This document shows positions 7,424 through 15,459 of a DNA stretch of 25,831 nt, piece after piece. Origin of the DNA: Candidatus Krumholzibacteriia bacterium (lineage in GTDB: Bacteria; Krumholzibacteriota; Krumholzibacteriia; LZORAL124-64-63); the NCBI GenBank assembly GCA_016744275.1, contig JADGEP010000005.1:1-25831 (forward strand). Reading direction: 5' to 3'. A program made the position numbers and the translations under genes. Under the pieces are notes generated by a model. The model made no database searches and was not told the origin of the DNA. It saw nothing but the letters and a program-made list of their open reading frames with translations. Position 1 is the first letter of the stretch. Each line of letters opens with the position of its first letter.

Positions 7424-7463
7424 GCGGCGCTCCGGAGAAATCCGGGGCGCCGCTTTCGTTTTT
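7424..7463 (+). terminator. Rho-independent terminator of acs
   Basis: A 12-bp GC-rich stem (7424-7435 with 7442-7453, one G-T pair), loop AGAAAT, followed by TTTCGTTTTT. It starts 17 bases after the acs stop codon. Confidence 0.93.
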
Positions 7464-7537
7464 CCGGGGCATAACCTTTGCTACAGATTTCCCGGATGCA
7501 TCCGCCTCATACCGCACTTATGCCCGGGAGACCCGCC

Positions 7538-9385
7538 ATGTCTGCTCAAACACCGGTCCTGTCGATCGTTGTCGCCTCGCATAACCAATTGAACAGCTTG
7601 AAGTTCACCTTGCTGACCCTGCGCGACCAACCGCCGGGTGTGCCCCACGAAATCATCGTCGTGGATTGCGACTCCCAGGATGATACCGTCCAGTTTCTGG
7701 CCGGCCAGGCGGAAAAGGGCCACCTGCGGGTGGTCAATGAACGGGCAGCGCACGGCCGCACGGCTGCGCGCAACCACGGGGCGAAGCTGGCCCAGGGCCG
7801 CTACATCATGTTTTTGGATCCGGGAATTGTCATGGGCCCGCTCTGGTCCGATTCACTGCTCGAAACCCTGAATCATGACCCGGTTGCCGGCGCGGTGGCG
7901 GGCAAGGTCATCTTACCGGACGGCCTCATTGACCACGCCGGCTTGGCAGTGCTGGACATGCCGACAGCGAAAGGCACCCGCTTGGTCGGGCGCAGCATTC
8001 ACGCAGGCCAACGGGCGGATATTCAAGGCTCCATGCGTCCGTTGAATGTGCAGGGCTTGGCCGGCGAGGCCATCATGGTGCGGGCCTCGGCGTTCTTTGC
8101 CGTGGGTGGGTTTGACGATGGTCTCGGCCGCGAATTTGGCCGCAGCAAACCCATGGCCGAGGCTGAACCTTCGGGGCTGGACTTGTCCCTGCGACTGGGC
8201 GAGCGCGGGTGGTCCCGCGTGTACCGCAACGAAAGCATCATGACCCGTCTGCGGGTCACTGAAGCGGAATCCCAAACTGACGAAGTGGCCGCCATGCGCA
8301 CAGCTGCCGACGACCAGACGCTGATCGCGGCCAATTGGTTGGGCAAGGTGCGGGCCGACTATCACATCAGCAACGACGGTCGGGTGAGCCCGGCCGAAAC
8401 AGGATACATCCGGCCGTACTTGATTCCCGGCATCACATTCCCGAGCCAATATTTCGGCAACCGGTTGCATCCGGACAACTCGACCGCACCTGGTGATGTG
8501 TCGGCGGTGAAGGTTTCCATCGTGGTATTGACCTACAACGCCTTGGAGTTCACGCGCCAGTGTGTCGACTCGCTGCTCGAGCATACGGGCGCTCGCCACG
8601 AGTTGATTTTTGTCGACAACGCCAGCACCGACGGCACCGTGGACTACCTGAACGAAATAGCCAGTCGGCACGATCAGATGCAGGTCATTGCCAACGACTC
8701 CAACCTGGGATTTGCCGCGGGCAATAACGTGGGTATGGCCGAGGCGACCGGTCGCCACCTGATACTGCTGAATAGCGACACGGTGGTGACTGAGGGCTGG
8801 GTCGAACGCCTGGTCAGGACCGCTGACGCGCATCCACGGGCAGGCCTGGTGGGTCCGGTGACCAACAATATTTCCGGATTGCAGAAACTCAGTGACGTGG
8901 TCTACGACGAGGACAGCCTGATTGGGATGCAGAAATTTGCCGCTGAACAGGCCGCCAAGCACGATGGGCGGGTCGACCATACGTTGCGCCTGACCGGCTT
9001 CTGCCTGCTCATCAAACGCGAACTGTTGGCTCGGGTGGGCGGCCTGGCCGAGGTCTTTGGCCGCGGCAACTACGAAGACAATGATTATTGCCTGCGGGCT
9101 CATCTGGCGGGATTCGAGTGCTTGATTGCGCGCGATTGCTTCATTCATCATTATGGAAGCCGCAGCTTTGTCGCCGCGGGCGTGGATTATGTGGCGCAGA
9201 TCCACAAACAGTGGGACATTTTCAAGAACAAGTGGGGCATCCCGGCGGCCACGCCCCTCAACTCACCGGTGGACCTGACCCGCCTGTTGGACTGCGGGTT
9301 CCAGCCCGCCAAACACTTCGAGCCCCTGCCTGACCGCAAACAAGAGGTCCGGGAGGTGTGCGAAACCATTTCCGCGGAGGCCTGA
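7538..9385 (+). CDS. Tandem-domain family 2 glycosyltransferase
   Basis: A 615-residue protein with two GT-A (GT2) domains, likely transferring sugars to a surface polysaccharide or glycan. Domain 1 (about 7-270) begins LSIVVASHNQ and has IIVVDCDSQDDT and AARNHGAKLAQG, but at the metal-binding position reads FLDPG (D94-P95-G96) instead of a D-x-D-like motif. Domain 2 (about 325-590) has VSIVVLTYNALEFT, FVDNASTDGT, GFAAGNNVGM and an intact LLNSDT (about 412), then GRGNYEDNDYCLRAHLAG and an IHHYGSRSF tail common in O-antigen type transferases. ATG 7538 is chosen over earlier in-frame starts (7478, 7496, 7520) because of the GGGAG site and a sensible N-terminus. The stop is 1 base before the next start, so it is cotranscribed with the lipoprotein gene. 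Confidence 0.9.
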   Translation: MSAQTPVLSIVVASHNQLNSLKFTLLTLRDQPPGVPHEIIVVDCDSQDDTVQFLAGQAEKGHLRVVNERAAHGRTAARNHGAKLAQGRYIMFLDPGIVMGPLWSDSLLETLNHDPVAGAVAGKVILPDGLIDHAGLAVLDMPTAKGTRLVGRSIHAGQRADIQGSMRPLNVQGLAGEAIMVRASAFFAVGGFDDGLGREFGRSKPMAEAEPSGLDLSLRLGERGWSRVYRNESIMTRLRVTEAESQTDEVAAMRTAADDQTLIAANWLGKVRADYHISNDGRVSPAETGYIRPYLIPGITFPSQYFGNRLHPDNSTAPGDVSAVKVSIVVLTYNALEFTRQCVDSLLEHTGARHELIFVDNASTDGTVDYLNEIASRHDQMQVIANDSNLGFAAGNNVGMAEATGRHLILLNSDTVVTEGWVERLVRTADAHPRAGLVGPVTNNISGLQKLSDVVYDEDSLIGMQKFAAEQAAKHDGRVDHTLRLTGFCLLIKRELLARVGGLAEVFGRGNYEDNDYCLRAHLAGFECLIARDCFIHHYGSRSFVAAGVDYVAQIHKQWDIFKNKWGIPAATPLNSPVDLTRLLDCGFQPAKHFEPLPDRKQEVREVCETISAEA

Positions 9386-9386
9386 G

Positions 9387-10235
9387 TTGCTTACGACAAC
9401 AGCACGCAGTATTCGACGAGCAGGGTGGCCCATCATGGCCGTCCTGTTCGTTTTTTTGGGAGCCGGATGCAGCGGGAAAGTGAACAGCGTGCAACACGCC
9501 GTCGACTTTGATCCGCTGGTGCAGGACGGTGCCAAGTATGCGGTCGGCGGATTTGTTCTGTCCGAAGTCGCCAACCGGCAACAGGGTGATGAAGGCGAAG
9601 TGTCTGCTCATCATGGTGATCACCGTCAACAGACAGATGCCTGGTCGCCGTTGCTCTATGGCCCTCTGTTATCCCAGCGATCCGGCTTGGATGTCTGGTC
9701 CTGGTCCGCCTTGCGGGACAATGTCCCGGACGCATCTATCGACAAGCTGCATCGGGTTTACGCGAGGGCTGAGCCGTTGTCGAGCAATCTGGTGACCGCC
9801 GTGGCCGATGACTTGCCCAATATCTCCTATCTGGTGCTCGCTCGGGTGGATCGCAATGACATCCACATCGCGGAGTTGTCGCAAGCCATTCACACCACGG
9901 ACATCACAGCCAAAGTTGATGAAGAATTGGGAGTGCCGGGCACGCTCTTGAATCCGGTAAAGACTCGTCGTACGGTCGTGGTGACCGTGGACGTGTTTGA
10001 TTTGAGCACCGGCCGCTCGGTCTGGACTGGTACTGTCCAGCGATCAAAGGCGGAACTGGTGGGGCCCGAAAGCGTGCTCCAACAGGAAGACCTGGTGGTC
10101 ATTCCCGCGACTGAAGAGGGCGAAGCGCCTGAAATCAAGCTACGGGGAGCGTCATTGAAAATGCCAGATCTGGAAAACCTGCTGGCGGCCGCCTGCGGGG
10201 CGCTGGTGGGTGATCTCTTTCGCGCGGAACCCTAG
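9387..10235 (+). CDS. Lipoprotein of unknown function
   Basis: 282 residues. A lipoprotein signal (basic RSIRRAGW, hydrophobic core, lipobox LGAGC) predicts export and lipidation near residue 28. I do not recognise the family. The mature part has an alpha/beta look: NISYLVLARVDRNDIHI, TVVVTVDVFDLSTGRSVWTG, ending MPDLENLLAAACGALVGDLF. The 'VDVFDLSTGRSVWTG' type strand resembles periplasmic lipoproteins that report a computed activity or bind partners at the membrane, but this is only a topological likeness. The start is TTG 9387 with a GCGGAGG ribosome site at 9373-9379; starting at ATG 9435 would remove the basic n-region. It forms a two-gene unit with the glycosyltransferase and may belong to an envelope glycan pathway (inference). 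Confidence 0.8.
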   Translation: MLTTTARSIRRAGWPIMAVLFVFLGAGCSGKVNSVQHAVDFDPLVQDGAKYAVGGFVLSEVANRQQGDEGEVSAHHGDHRQQTDAWSPLLYGPLLSQRSGLDVWSWSALRDNVPDASIDKLHRVYARAEPLSSNLVTAVADDLPNISYLVLARVDRNDIHIAELSQAIHTTDITAKVDEELGVPGTLLNPVKTRRTVVVTVDVFDLSTGRSVWTGTVQRSKAELVGPESVLQQEDLVVIPATEEGEAPEIKLRGASLKMPDLENLLAAACGALVGDLFRAEP

Positions 10236-10259
10236 ATTTCTAAAAACTCAATCAGGATT

Positions 10260-10439
10260 CTAAACGACGCGCAGCACTTCCGGTTGCGCGTCGTTTTGTA
10301 TGAGCGATACCTTCTTGTCCTTCACGATCTCGGGCCGGTTCAGCTCGGCGATCACCAGGGTGATCATGCTGCCGGTGACCAGGGCCGCCAAAAACAGGGC
10401 GACCCAGATCCAGGGATTGTCATAAAGCCATTTGCGCAT
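10260..10439 (-). CDS. 59-residue membrane protein at the end of the cbb3 locus
   Basis: Small protein beginning MRKWLYDNPWIWVALFLAAL, with one TM helix (about 10-35) and a short basic/polar tail ending QPEVLRVV. ATG 10439 has an AAAGGA site 9 bases upstream and lies 36 bases after the ccoG stop. Its position, where ccoH/fixH usually follows ccoG/fixG, and its single N-terminal helix suggest a minimal CcoH-like assembly factor. It lacks the roughly 100-residue periplasmic domain of FixH, so the identity is uncertain. The last 11 codons and part of the stop codon form one side of a bidirectional terminator hairpin. Confidence 0.68.
   Translation of the reverse strand: MRKWLYDNPWIWVALFLAALVTGSMITLVIAELNRPEIVKDKKVSLIQNDAQPEVLRVV
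10262..10296. terminator. Bidirectional terminator hairpin between convergent genes
   Basis: A perfect 12-bp stem AAACGACGCGCA / TGCGCGTCGTTT (10262-10273 with 10285-10296) and an 11-base loop. On the plus strand it ends in TTTT after the lipoprotein gene. On the minus strand it coincides with the last codons of the small membrane protein and is followed by TTTAGAATCC, a weaker tail. Confidence 0.85.
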
Positions 10440-10475
10440 TTCTAGCAGTCCTTTTGCCGGTTGCGTTGGGCCGAT

Positions 10476-11861
10476 TTAGGGGCCCCGGAAACGCACCTTG
10501 ATGTCCTGGGTAACACCACTGGTCGAGTCGGTGAAGGTGAAGTGGAAGTCCTCCGCCAGGCTGTAGCTGGACTTGGGCATCATGGTGAAGAACGTCAACT
10601 GACGATCACCGAATCCTTCCAGCACGATACGATCCTGAGGGATAATGTACTCGACCCCCTCGTGGCCCGCCAACGCGCCGTCGGCCGGCCTGATGAAGTA
10701 GATCTGTTCAACGTCGGACTTGTTCTGCAGGTGCATGGTGTAGAGGTTTCGAATCACCCCGTTCTCAATGCTGTAGGGCAGCCCTTGGCTGCGCATGACC
10801 ACGACCTGGAAGCTTTCGCGCTTGGTGGCGCGGGTCACAAACAGGGCGCCGAGGGCCAAGATGACCACGGCGTAGATGAGGAAACGCGGGCGCAGCAAGG
10901 GACGGCTCTTGCCGGTTTCAAACCCACGGGAGGAATCGAAACGGACCAGTCCCTGGGGTTTGCCGATCTTGTCCATGATGTCGTCGCAGGCGTCGATGCA
11001 ATTGGTGCAGCCGATGCACTCCAGTTGCAGGCCATTGCGGATGTCGATGCCGGTGGGGCAAACATCGACGCAACGGTGGCAGTCGATGCAGTCACCGCCG
11101 GCCTCGATGCCCTTGTGGCGGGGCTCGCCGCGATTCTTGTCGTAGCCGATGATCAGGGTGTCGTAGTCCACCAGGGTCGATTGCAGGCGGCCATAGGGGC
11201 AGATGATCAGGCATGTTTGCTCGCGGAACCAACTGTAGTCAAAATACAGAAGTCCGGTCCAGAACAGGCTCCAGACCAGGGCCGTGGTATCGCCGCTGAA
11301 GAACGGCACAAGGTGCAGCATTTCCCGGGTGGGAATGAAGTAGCACATGAAGGCGATGGCAAAATTCCAGCACAGGAAAATGAAGATGGCGTGCTTCAGG
11401 AGCTTGCGCCAGGTCTTGTCGAAGCCGCCGGCCTTGTTGCGTTTGATCCGGGCCAGTCGCCGGCCTTCGATGATGCGTTCGATGGGTCGAAAGACGCCTT
11501 CCATGAACACAGTCTGTGGACAGGCAAACCCGCACCACACCCGCCCGAACAACGAGGTGACGATGAACAACAGCACTCCCATGCCAATGAGCACAAAGAA
11601 GAACAGATGGAAATCCTGGTTGGTGAACGTGGCACCCATCAGGTAGGCCGCCCGTTTGGGAATGTCGATCAGGATCATCGGATGCCCGCCAATTTTGATC
11701 CACGGCGCCAACACGTAGACCAGGATCAACAGCCCGTACATGATGTACTTGCGGGTTGTCCAGCGGCCCTTCACGTCGGCGACCTGCAACATGTTGCGGG
11801 AGCCGTCATCGTTGATGGTGTAGACGGTGTTCAGATCAGGTGTGCGCTTGGGAGCGGCCAT
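10476..11861 (-). CDS. ccoG: Cytochrome cbb3 oxidase accessory iron-sulfur protein CcoG
   Basis: A 461-residue polytopic membrane protein with two [4Fe-4S] ferredoxin-type motifs: C258 in CIDCHRCVDVCP and C282 in CIGCTNCIDACD. CcoG/FixG proteins are needed for cbb3 oxidase assembly and are linked to cupric reductase activity. Also seen: the N-terminal RKYIMYGLLILVYVLAPWI helix, the GRVWCGFACPQTVFMEGVFRPIE segment, ICPYGRLQSTLVDYDTLIIGYD, and a C-terminal Ig-like periplasmic domain (about 350-461, for example MHLQNKSDVEQIYFI). The length matches the family. The ATG at 11861 has an AGGAAG site. It is separated from the structural genes by a terminator, so it may need its own promoter or readthrough. 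Confidence 0.96.
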   Translation of the reverse strand: MAAPKRTPDLNTVYTINDDGSRNMLQVADVKGRWTTRKYIMYGLLILVYVLAPWIKIGGHPMILIDIPKRAAYLMGATFTNQDFHLFFFVLIGMGVLLFIVTSLFGRVWCGFACPQTVFMEGVFRPIERIIEGRRLARIKRNKAGGFDKTWRKLLKHAIFIFLCWNFAIAFMCYFIPTREMLHLVPFFSGDTTALVWSLFWTGLLYFDYSWFREQTCLIICPYGRLQSTLVDYDTLIIGYDKNRGEPRHKGIEAGGDCIDCHRCVDVCPTGIDIRNGLQLECIGCTNCIDACDDIMDKIGKPQGLVRFDSSRGFETGKSRPLLRPRFLIYAVVILALGALFVTRATKRESFQVVVMRSQGLPYSIENGVIRNLYTMHLQNKSDVEQIYFIRPADGALAGHEGVEYIIPQDRIVLEGFGDRQLTFFTMMPKSSYSLAEDFHFTFTDSTSGVTQDIKVRFRGP

Positions 11862-11931
11862 TTTTTCTTCTTCCTGGTGCTCTGGTTCTACGTACTTCAG
11901 CCCAAAAATCCGAGCAATGAGCTATCTGTTT

Positions 11932-11971
11932 CCCCAAAAGAAAAGGGCGGGTGCAATGCTGCGCCCGCCCT
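11932..11971 (-). terminator. Terminator between ccoP and ccoG
   Basis: A 12-bp stem (11944-11955 with 11960-11971, one G-T pair) with a 4-base loop, followed on the minus strand by TTTTCTTTT (11932-11943 region). It lies 20 bases after the ccoP stop and would separate the oxidase genes from ccoG. Confidence 0.85.
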
Positions 11972-11990
11972 CTGGTTCACGAACGGACCC

Positions 11991-12587
11991 CTAGTTCTGA
12001 CACGGTTCCCCTTCAGGCGCCTTGCCGTCGACGTTGGTGTCCTGGATGGTCATGATATATGAGACCGCAGCCATCACCCGGTTGGGCCCCAGCTGATTTT
12101 GCCAGGCGGGCATGCCCTTGGCAGCCACCCCGTCGGTCACGACCTTCCACATCTCCATGGGTTCGCAACCGTGGACCCAGTTGGCGTCGGTCAGGTTCGG
12201 CCCCACCGAACCCTGCCCCTGGTCCAGGTGGCAAGCGACGCAGTGTTTGACGAAGATTTCGCGCCCCTCGGCAACCTTTTCAGCATTCTGGCTCATCGCC
12301 ACAAAGAATTCATTGTCGATGCCAGCTTCCAACATCTTGGCCAGTTGAATTTCTTCAGCCTCGGCCATGACGCCTTCGAATTGCTCGCGGGGCAGAACCC
12401 GCAGTTCGAGGGTGTGGAAAACGATCCAGTAGATCAGGGCAAAAACCATGGAGCCCCACATCAACCACAGCCACCAGTTGGGCAGGCGGTTGTCGAACTC
12501 CTGGATGCCGTCATAGGTGTGCTCCATGACGGTGTCTTGTTGGTATTCGGCCCGGTTGTCCGGTTTATTGTCCAGATTCTCGCTCAT
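11991..12587 (-). CDS. ccoP: cbb3 oxidase cytochrome c subunit CcoP, single heme
   Basis: Electron-entry subunit of cytochrome cbb3 oxidase. 198 residues: a cytoplasmic N-terminus with the CcoP-typical HTYDGIQEFDNRLPNWW segment, a single TM helix (about 38-60), a periplasmic linker, then one cytochrome c domain with CVACH (C116-H120) and probable axial methionine in KGMPAW. Classical CcoP carries two CXXCH hemes; only one is visible here and the chain is shorter than the usual 280-310 residues. Short monoheme forms exist in some lineages. The start ATG directly follows the ccoQ stop (TAAATG). Confidence 0.94.
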   Translation of the reverse strand: MSENLDNKPDNRAEYQQDTVMEHTYDGIQEFDNRLPNWWLWLMWGSMVFALIYWIVFHTLELRVLPREQFEGVMAEAEEIQLAKMLEAGIDNEFFVAMSQNAEKVAEGREIFVKHCVACHLDQGQGSVGPNLTDANWVHGCEPMEMWKVVTDGVAAKGMPAWQNQLGPNRVMAAVSYIMTIQDTNVDGKAPEGEPCQN

Positions 12588-12830
12588 TTAACTGGCCCTC
12601 CCAGTGGCGTGGTCCAGACCTGTGCCAAAGTCCGGACCGGCGGTGTTGCCGGCGGTGTCGGTCCCGCTGTCGAGTTCAAGCGGCAAGGCCGCGATGGCAT
12701 CGATTTTATCCCGGTCACGCAGGCCAAAGAACACATAGGCCAGCACGCCGATGAAGATCGAGACGAAGATGACCAGCCCCATCAAGGGCCAGATCAGATA
12801 ACTGCTGTTGGCGTAGAACTCCTGATACAT
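12588..12830 (-). CDS. ccoQ: cbb3 oxidase small subunit CcoQ-like
   Basis: 80-residue membrane protein between ccoNO and ccoP. One TM helix (about 11-35, LIWPLMGLVIFVSIFIGVLAYVFF) is followed by GLRDRDKIDAIAALPLE and a polar, low-complexity tail (SGTDTAGNTAGPDFGTG). CcoQ proteins stabilise the oxidase. The tail is longer than in the typical 50-60 residue CcoQ. The gene lies 9 bases after the ccoNO stop, and its own stop touches the ccoP start. Identity rests on position and topology rather than on strong sequence conservation. Confidence 0.85.
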   Translation of the reverse strand: MYQEFYANSSYLIWPLMGLVIFVSIFIGVLAYVFFGLRDRDKIDAIAALPLELDSGTDTAGNTAGPDFGTGLDHATGRAS

Positions 12831-12839
12831 GGCGTTCTC

Positions 12840-15206
12840 CTACTTCCCAGCCGTGATCGGTTCAGCCACAACAGGCTGCGGGCCACGGCCCAGACGTTGC
12901 AGGTAGGCGATCATGGCGGCCATCTCGCTGTCCGGTGCAATGTCGACGTCCTTACTAGCCAGATCGGCTGCAATCAGCTCTCCCTGACTGGCAAAAACCT
13001 CAAGGGCCTTGGCAATGTCCTCTTCGCTGTACGGCGTGTTCAGCAACTTCAGCACTTCCATCCGGTTCTGGATGACCGCGGGGTCAACCGTCTTGGATTT
13101 GAAGTGCGTGTACGCTGGCATGTTGGACGCCGGCGAAGTTGAACGCGGGTCCATCAGATGCAGGTAGTGCCACAGGTTGTCGTATTTGCCACCCACTCGG
13201 GCCAGATCCAGGCCGGTGCGCTTGCTGCCCCACTGGAAAGGATGGTCCAGCAGCGATTCTTCCATGCGCGAGTAGTCGCCATAGCGCAATACTTCGTGAC
13301 GGAAGGGGCGGATCATCTGGCTGTGGCAAAGATAGCAACCTTCGCGGACATAGATGTCGCGTCCGGCCAGCTCCAGAGGGCTGTACGGTTTTTGCATCCA
13401 CTTGGCTGTCTCGGCCAGCTCGGGGTTTTCGGCGATCATCTCTTCGGTGATCACGCGCGGAATGTGGTTGCTCTGGATCACCGTGGGAATGATTTCCACC
13501 GCACCACCGATGAGGATGGCGACCAGGGCCAGAACCGTGAATACCAGGGCGTGCCGTTCCAGCAAGCCATACCAATGTCCCCAGCGTTTCTGATACAAAC
13601 CGTAGGAAATGATGGCCCCCACACAGACCACAATCAGCAGGGCCAACAGGACCGGGCTGAGCATGGTGCCCGAGGCACCGAACCAGACTGAAATCACCAG
13701 GATGGCGCCGATGAAGAGCATCGGGGCGCTGGTCAACAGGGCCCAGGCGCTTTCCTTATCGCCTTCGGGGCGCTTGGCCGGCACTTCGACACTGACGGTC
13801 GCCGGGGCGCCTTGTTTGGCCGTCATGATCATGTTGTAGACCAGCAGGAACGAGCTGAGCAGGAAGAGCGTGCCGCCCGCCAGACGTGTGTGGTACATGG
13901 CCACACTGTTGGTCAAACCTTCAATAAAGTCAGGGTATTTCAGGAAGCCTTCGGCGTCCAGCGCGCGCCAGAACAGGCCCTGGCTCACACCACTGACCCA
14001 CATGGAAACCACGTAGAGCAGGATGCCGATGGTGGCCAACCAGAAATGGGTTTCAGCCAGTTTCGTACTGTAGAGCTTGGTGCCGTACAACCGCGGCCAC
14101 ATCCAGTAGAGGATACCGAAGGTCATGAAGCCGTTCCAGCCCAGGGCGCCGCCATGAACGTGGCCGATGATCCAGTCGGTGTAGTGACCCAGCGCGCTGA
14201 CGCTCTTGATCGAAAGCAGCGGGCCTTCGAAAGTGGACATGCCGTAGAAGGTGACGGCGACCACGAAGAACTTGATCACCGGATCGGTCCGCAGCTTGTC
14301 CCAGGCGCCGCGCAAGGTCAGCAGACCGTTGAGCATGCCACCCCAGGACGGGGCCCACAGCATGACCGAAAAGATCATGCCCAAAGTTTGGGCCCAATCG
14401 GGCAATGCGGTGTACAGCAGATGGTGAGGTCCAGCCCAGATATAGAGGAAGATAAGGGACCAGAAATGCACCACCGACAGGCGGTAGGAATACACAGGCC
14501 GGTCGGCGGCCTTGATCATGAAGTAGTACATCAGGCCCAGGGGCGGTGTCGTGAGGAAGAACGCCACCGCGTTGTGACCGTACCACCATTGCACCAACGC
14601 ATCCTGCACCCCTCCGAATATCGGATAACTGTGGGTCAGGCTGGTGGGGATCTGCAGGTTGTTGACGATGTACAACACCGCGATCGTGACAATGGTTGAA
14701 ATGTAGAACCAGATGGCCACGTAGAGGTTTTTCTCGTTGCGCTTGGCCAGGGTCCAGAAGAAGTTGATGGCGAAGATGACCCAGACCACCACCACCAGGA
14801 GGTCGATGGGCCAGATCAATTCGGCGTATTCCTTACCTTGGGTGAATCCCAAAGGATAAGTGATCGCCGCGCTGACAATAACCAGTTGCCAGCCCCAGAA
14901 ATTGGCCCAGCTGAGCATGTCGTTGGCCATGCGTGTTTTCAGCAGGCGCTGGGTGGAATAGTAGATTCCGGCGAACATGCCATTGCCCACAAACGCAAAA
15001 ATCGCCGCGTTGGTGTGCAGTTGGCGCAGGCGGCCGAAGCTTAGCCACTCCAGGCCCATATTGGCCTGCCAGAAGCTCAGTTGTGCGGCGACAATAACGC
15101 CGACCAGGAAAGCCACAATGCCCCAGACAATCGTAATGATTGAAAAGGCACGTACGATGGAGTCGTCATAGACCACCGTTTTCATCTGCGTATTCGTTGC
15201 TTCCAT
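12840..15206 (-). CDS. ccoNO: Fused cbb3 oxidase catalytic subunit CcoN-CcoO
   Basis: 788-residue fusion of the heme-copper catalytic subunit and the membrane cytochrome c subunit. The CcoN part (about 1-490) has the low-spin heme histidine region LRQLHTNAAIF, the CuB/active-site region WWYGHNAVAFF, AGPHHLLYT, and the heme b/b3 ligands in IGHVHGGALGWNGF. Two helices follow a linker (about 490-570). The CcoO part has a membrane helix (LVFTVLALVAILIGGAVEI), heme motif CYLCH (624-628), SQMIRPFRHE, GPFQWGSKRTG-like DHPFQWGSKRTGLDLAR and axial SNMPAY. ATG 15206 is chosen because of AGGAAGGTG upstream; an earlier in-frame start at 15263 would overlap ccoS. The fusion enforces 1:1 subunits and is seen in several FCB-type and other bacteria. 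Confidence 0.97.
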   Translation of the reverse strand: MEATNTQMKTVVYDDSIVRAFSIITIVWGIVAFLVGVIVAAQLSFWQANMGLEWLSFGRLRQLHTNAAIFAFVGNGMFAGIYYSTQRLLKTRMANDMLSWANFWGWQLVIVSAAITYPLGFTQGKEYAELIWPIDLLVVVVWVIFAINFFWTLAKRNEKNLYVAIWFYISTIVTIAVLYIVNNLQIPTSLTHSYPIFGGVQDALVQWWYGHNAVAFFLTTPPLGLMYYFMIKAADRPVYSYRLSVVHFWSLIFLYIWAGPHHLLYTALPDWAQTLGMIFSVMLWAPSWGGMLNGLLTLRGAWDKLRTDPVIKFFVVAVTFYGMSTFEGPLLSIKSVSALGHYTDWIIGHVHGGALGWNGFMTFGILYWMWPRLYGTKLYSTKLAETHFWLATIGILLYVVSMWVSGVSQGLFWRALDAEGFLKYPDFIEGLTNSVAMYHTRLAGGTLFLLSSFLLVYNMIMTAKQGAPATVSVEVPAKRPEGDKESAWALLTSAPMLFIGAILVISVWFGASGTMLSPVLLALLIVVCVGAIISYGLYQKRWGHWYGLLERHALVFTVLALVAILIGGAVEIIPTVIQSNHIPRVITEEMIAENPELAETAKWMQKPYSPLELAGRDIYVREGCYLCHSQMIRPFRHEVLRYGDYSRMEESLLDHPFQWGSKRTGLDLARVGGKYDNLWHYLHLMDPRSTSPASNMPAYTHFKSKTVDPAVIQNRMEVLKLLNTPYSEEDIAKALEVFASQGELIAADLASKDVDIAPDSEMAAMIAYLQRLGRGPQPVVAEPITAGK

Positions 15207-15228
15207 TAAGAGCACCTTCCTCCTTTGC

Positions 15229-15459
15229 TCACTCGTCGCAATCCGGTCCACTATTCTCGTCATTAGAAGACTTTAGGACAAATTTGTCATCAATTGATTC
15301 AGGGTCAACGTCTTTCATGCCGTCGTCGTCTTCGAGAGGCAGCAAAGAAAGGCGATCGCCGTGTTCAAAATCCCCCTCGAAGAGCCGAGTGAAGAAGAAA
15401 ACGAGCCCGGCGGCGACCAAGGTCAGGCTGATAAAGACCAGGGCGATGATCACATCCAT
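15229..15459 (-). CDS. ccoS: cbb3 oxidase maturation protein CcoS
   Basis: 76-residue protein starting MDVIIALVFISLTLVAAGLV, one TM helix, then FFFTRLFEGDFEHGDRLSLLPLEDD, matching the CcoS pattern of a helix followed by a (F/Y)...G(Q/D)(F/Y)(D/E) turn and an acidic tail. CcoS is needed for cofactor insertion into cbb3 oxidase. ATG 15459 lies inside the end of ccoI (10-base overlap) with a GGGAGA site, so translation is coupled to the copper ATPase. An upstream extension of the open frame to 15567 lies wholly within ccoI and is not used. Confidence 0.9.
   Translation of the reverse strand: MDVIIALVFISLTLVAAGLVFFFTRLFEGDFEHGDRLSLLPLEDDDGMKDVDPESIDDKFVLKSSNDENSGPDCDE

Noticed and set aside
5391..7517. 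708-codon open frame antisense to acs
   Set aside because: The translation is His/Gly/Val-rich without domains and mirrors the codon bias of acs; a typical shadow in GC-rich DNA.
10461..12062. 533-codon open frame antisense to ccoG
   Set aside because: No motif or ribosome site, and it covers a clear ccoG with intact iron-sulfur motifs.
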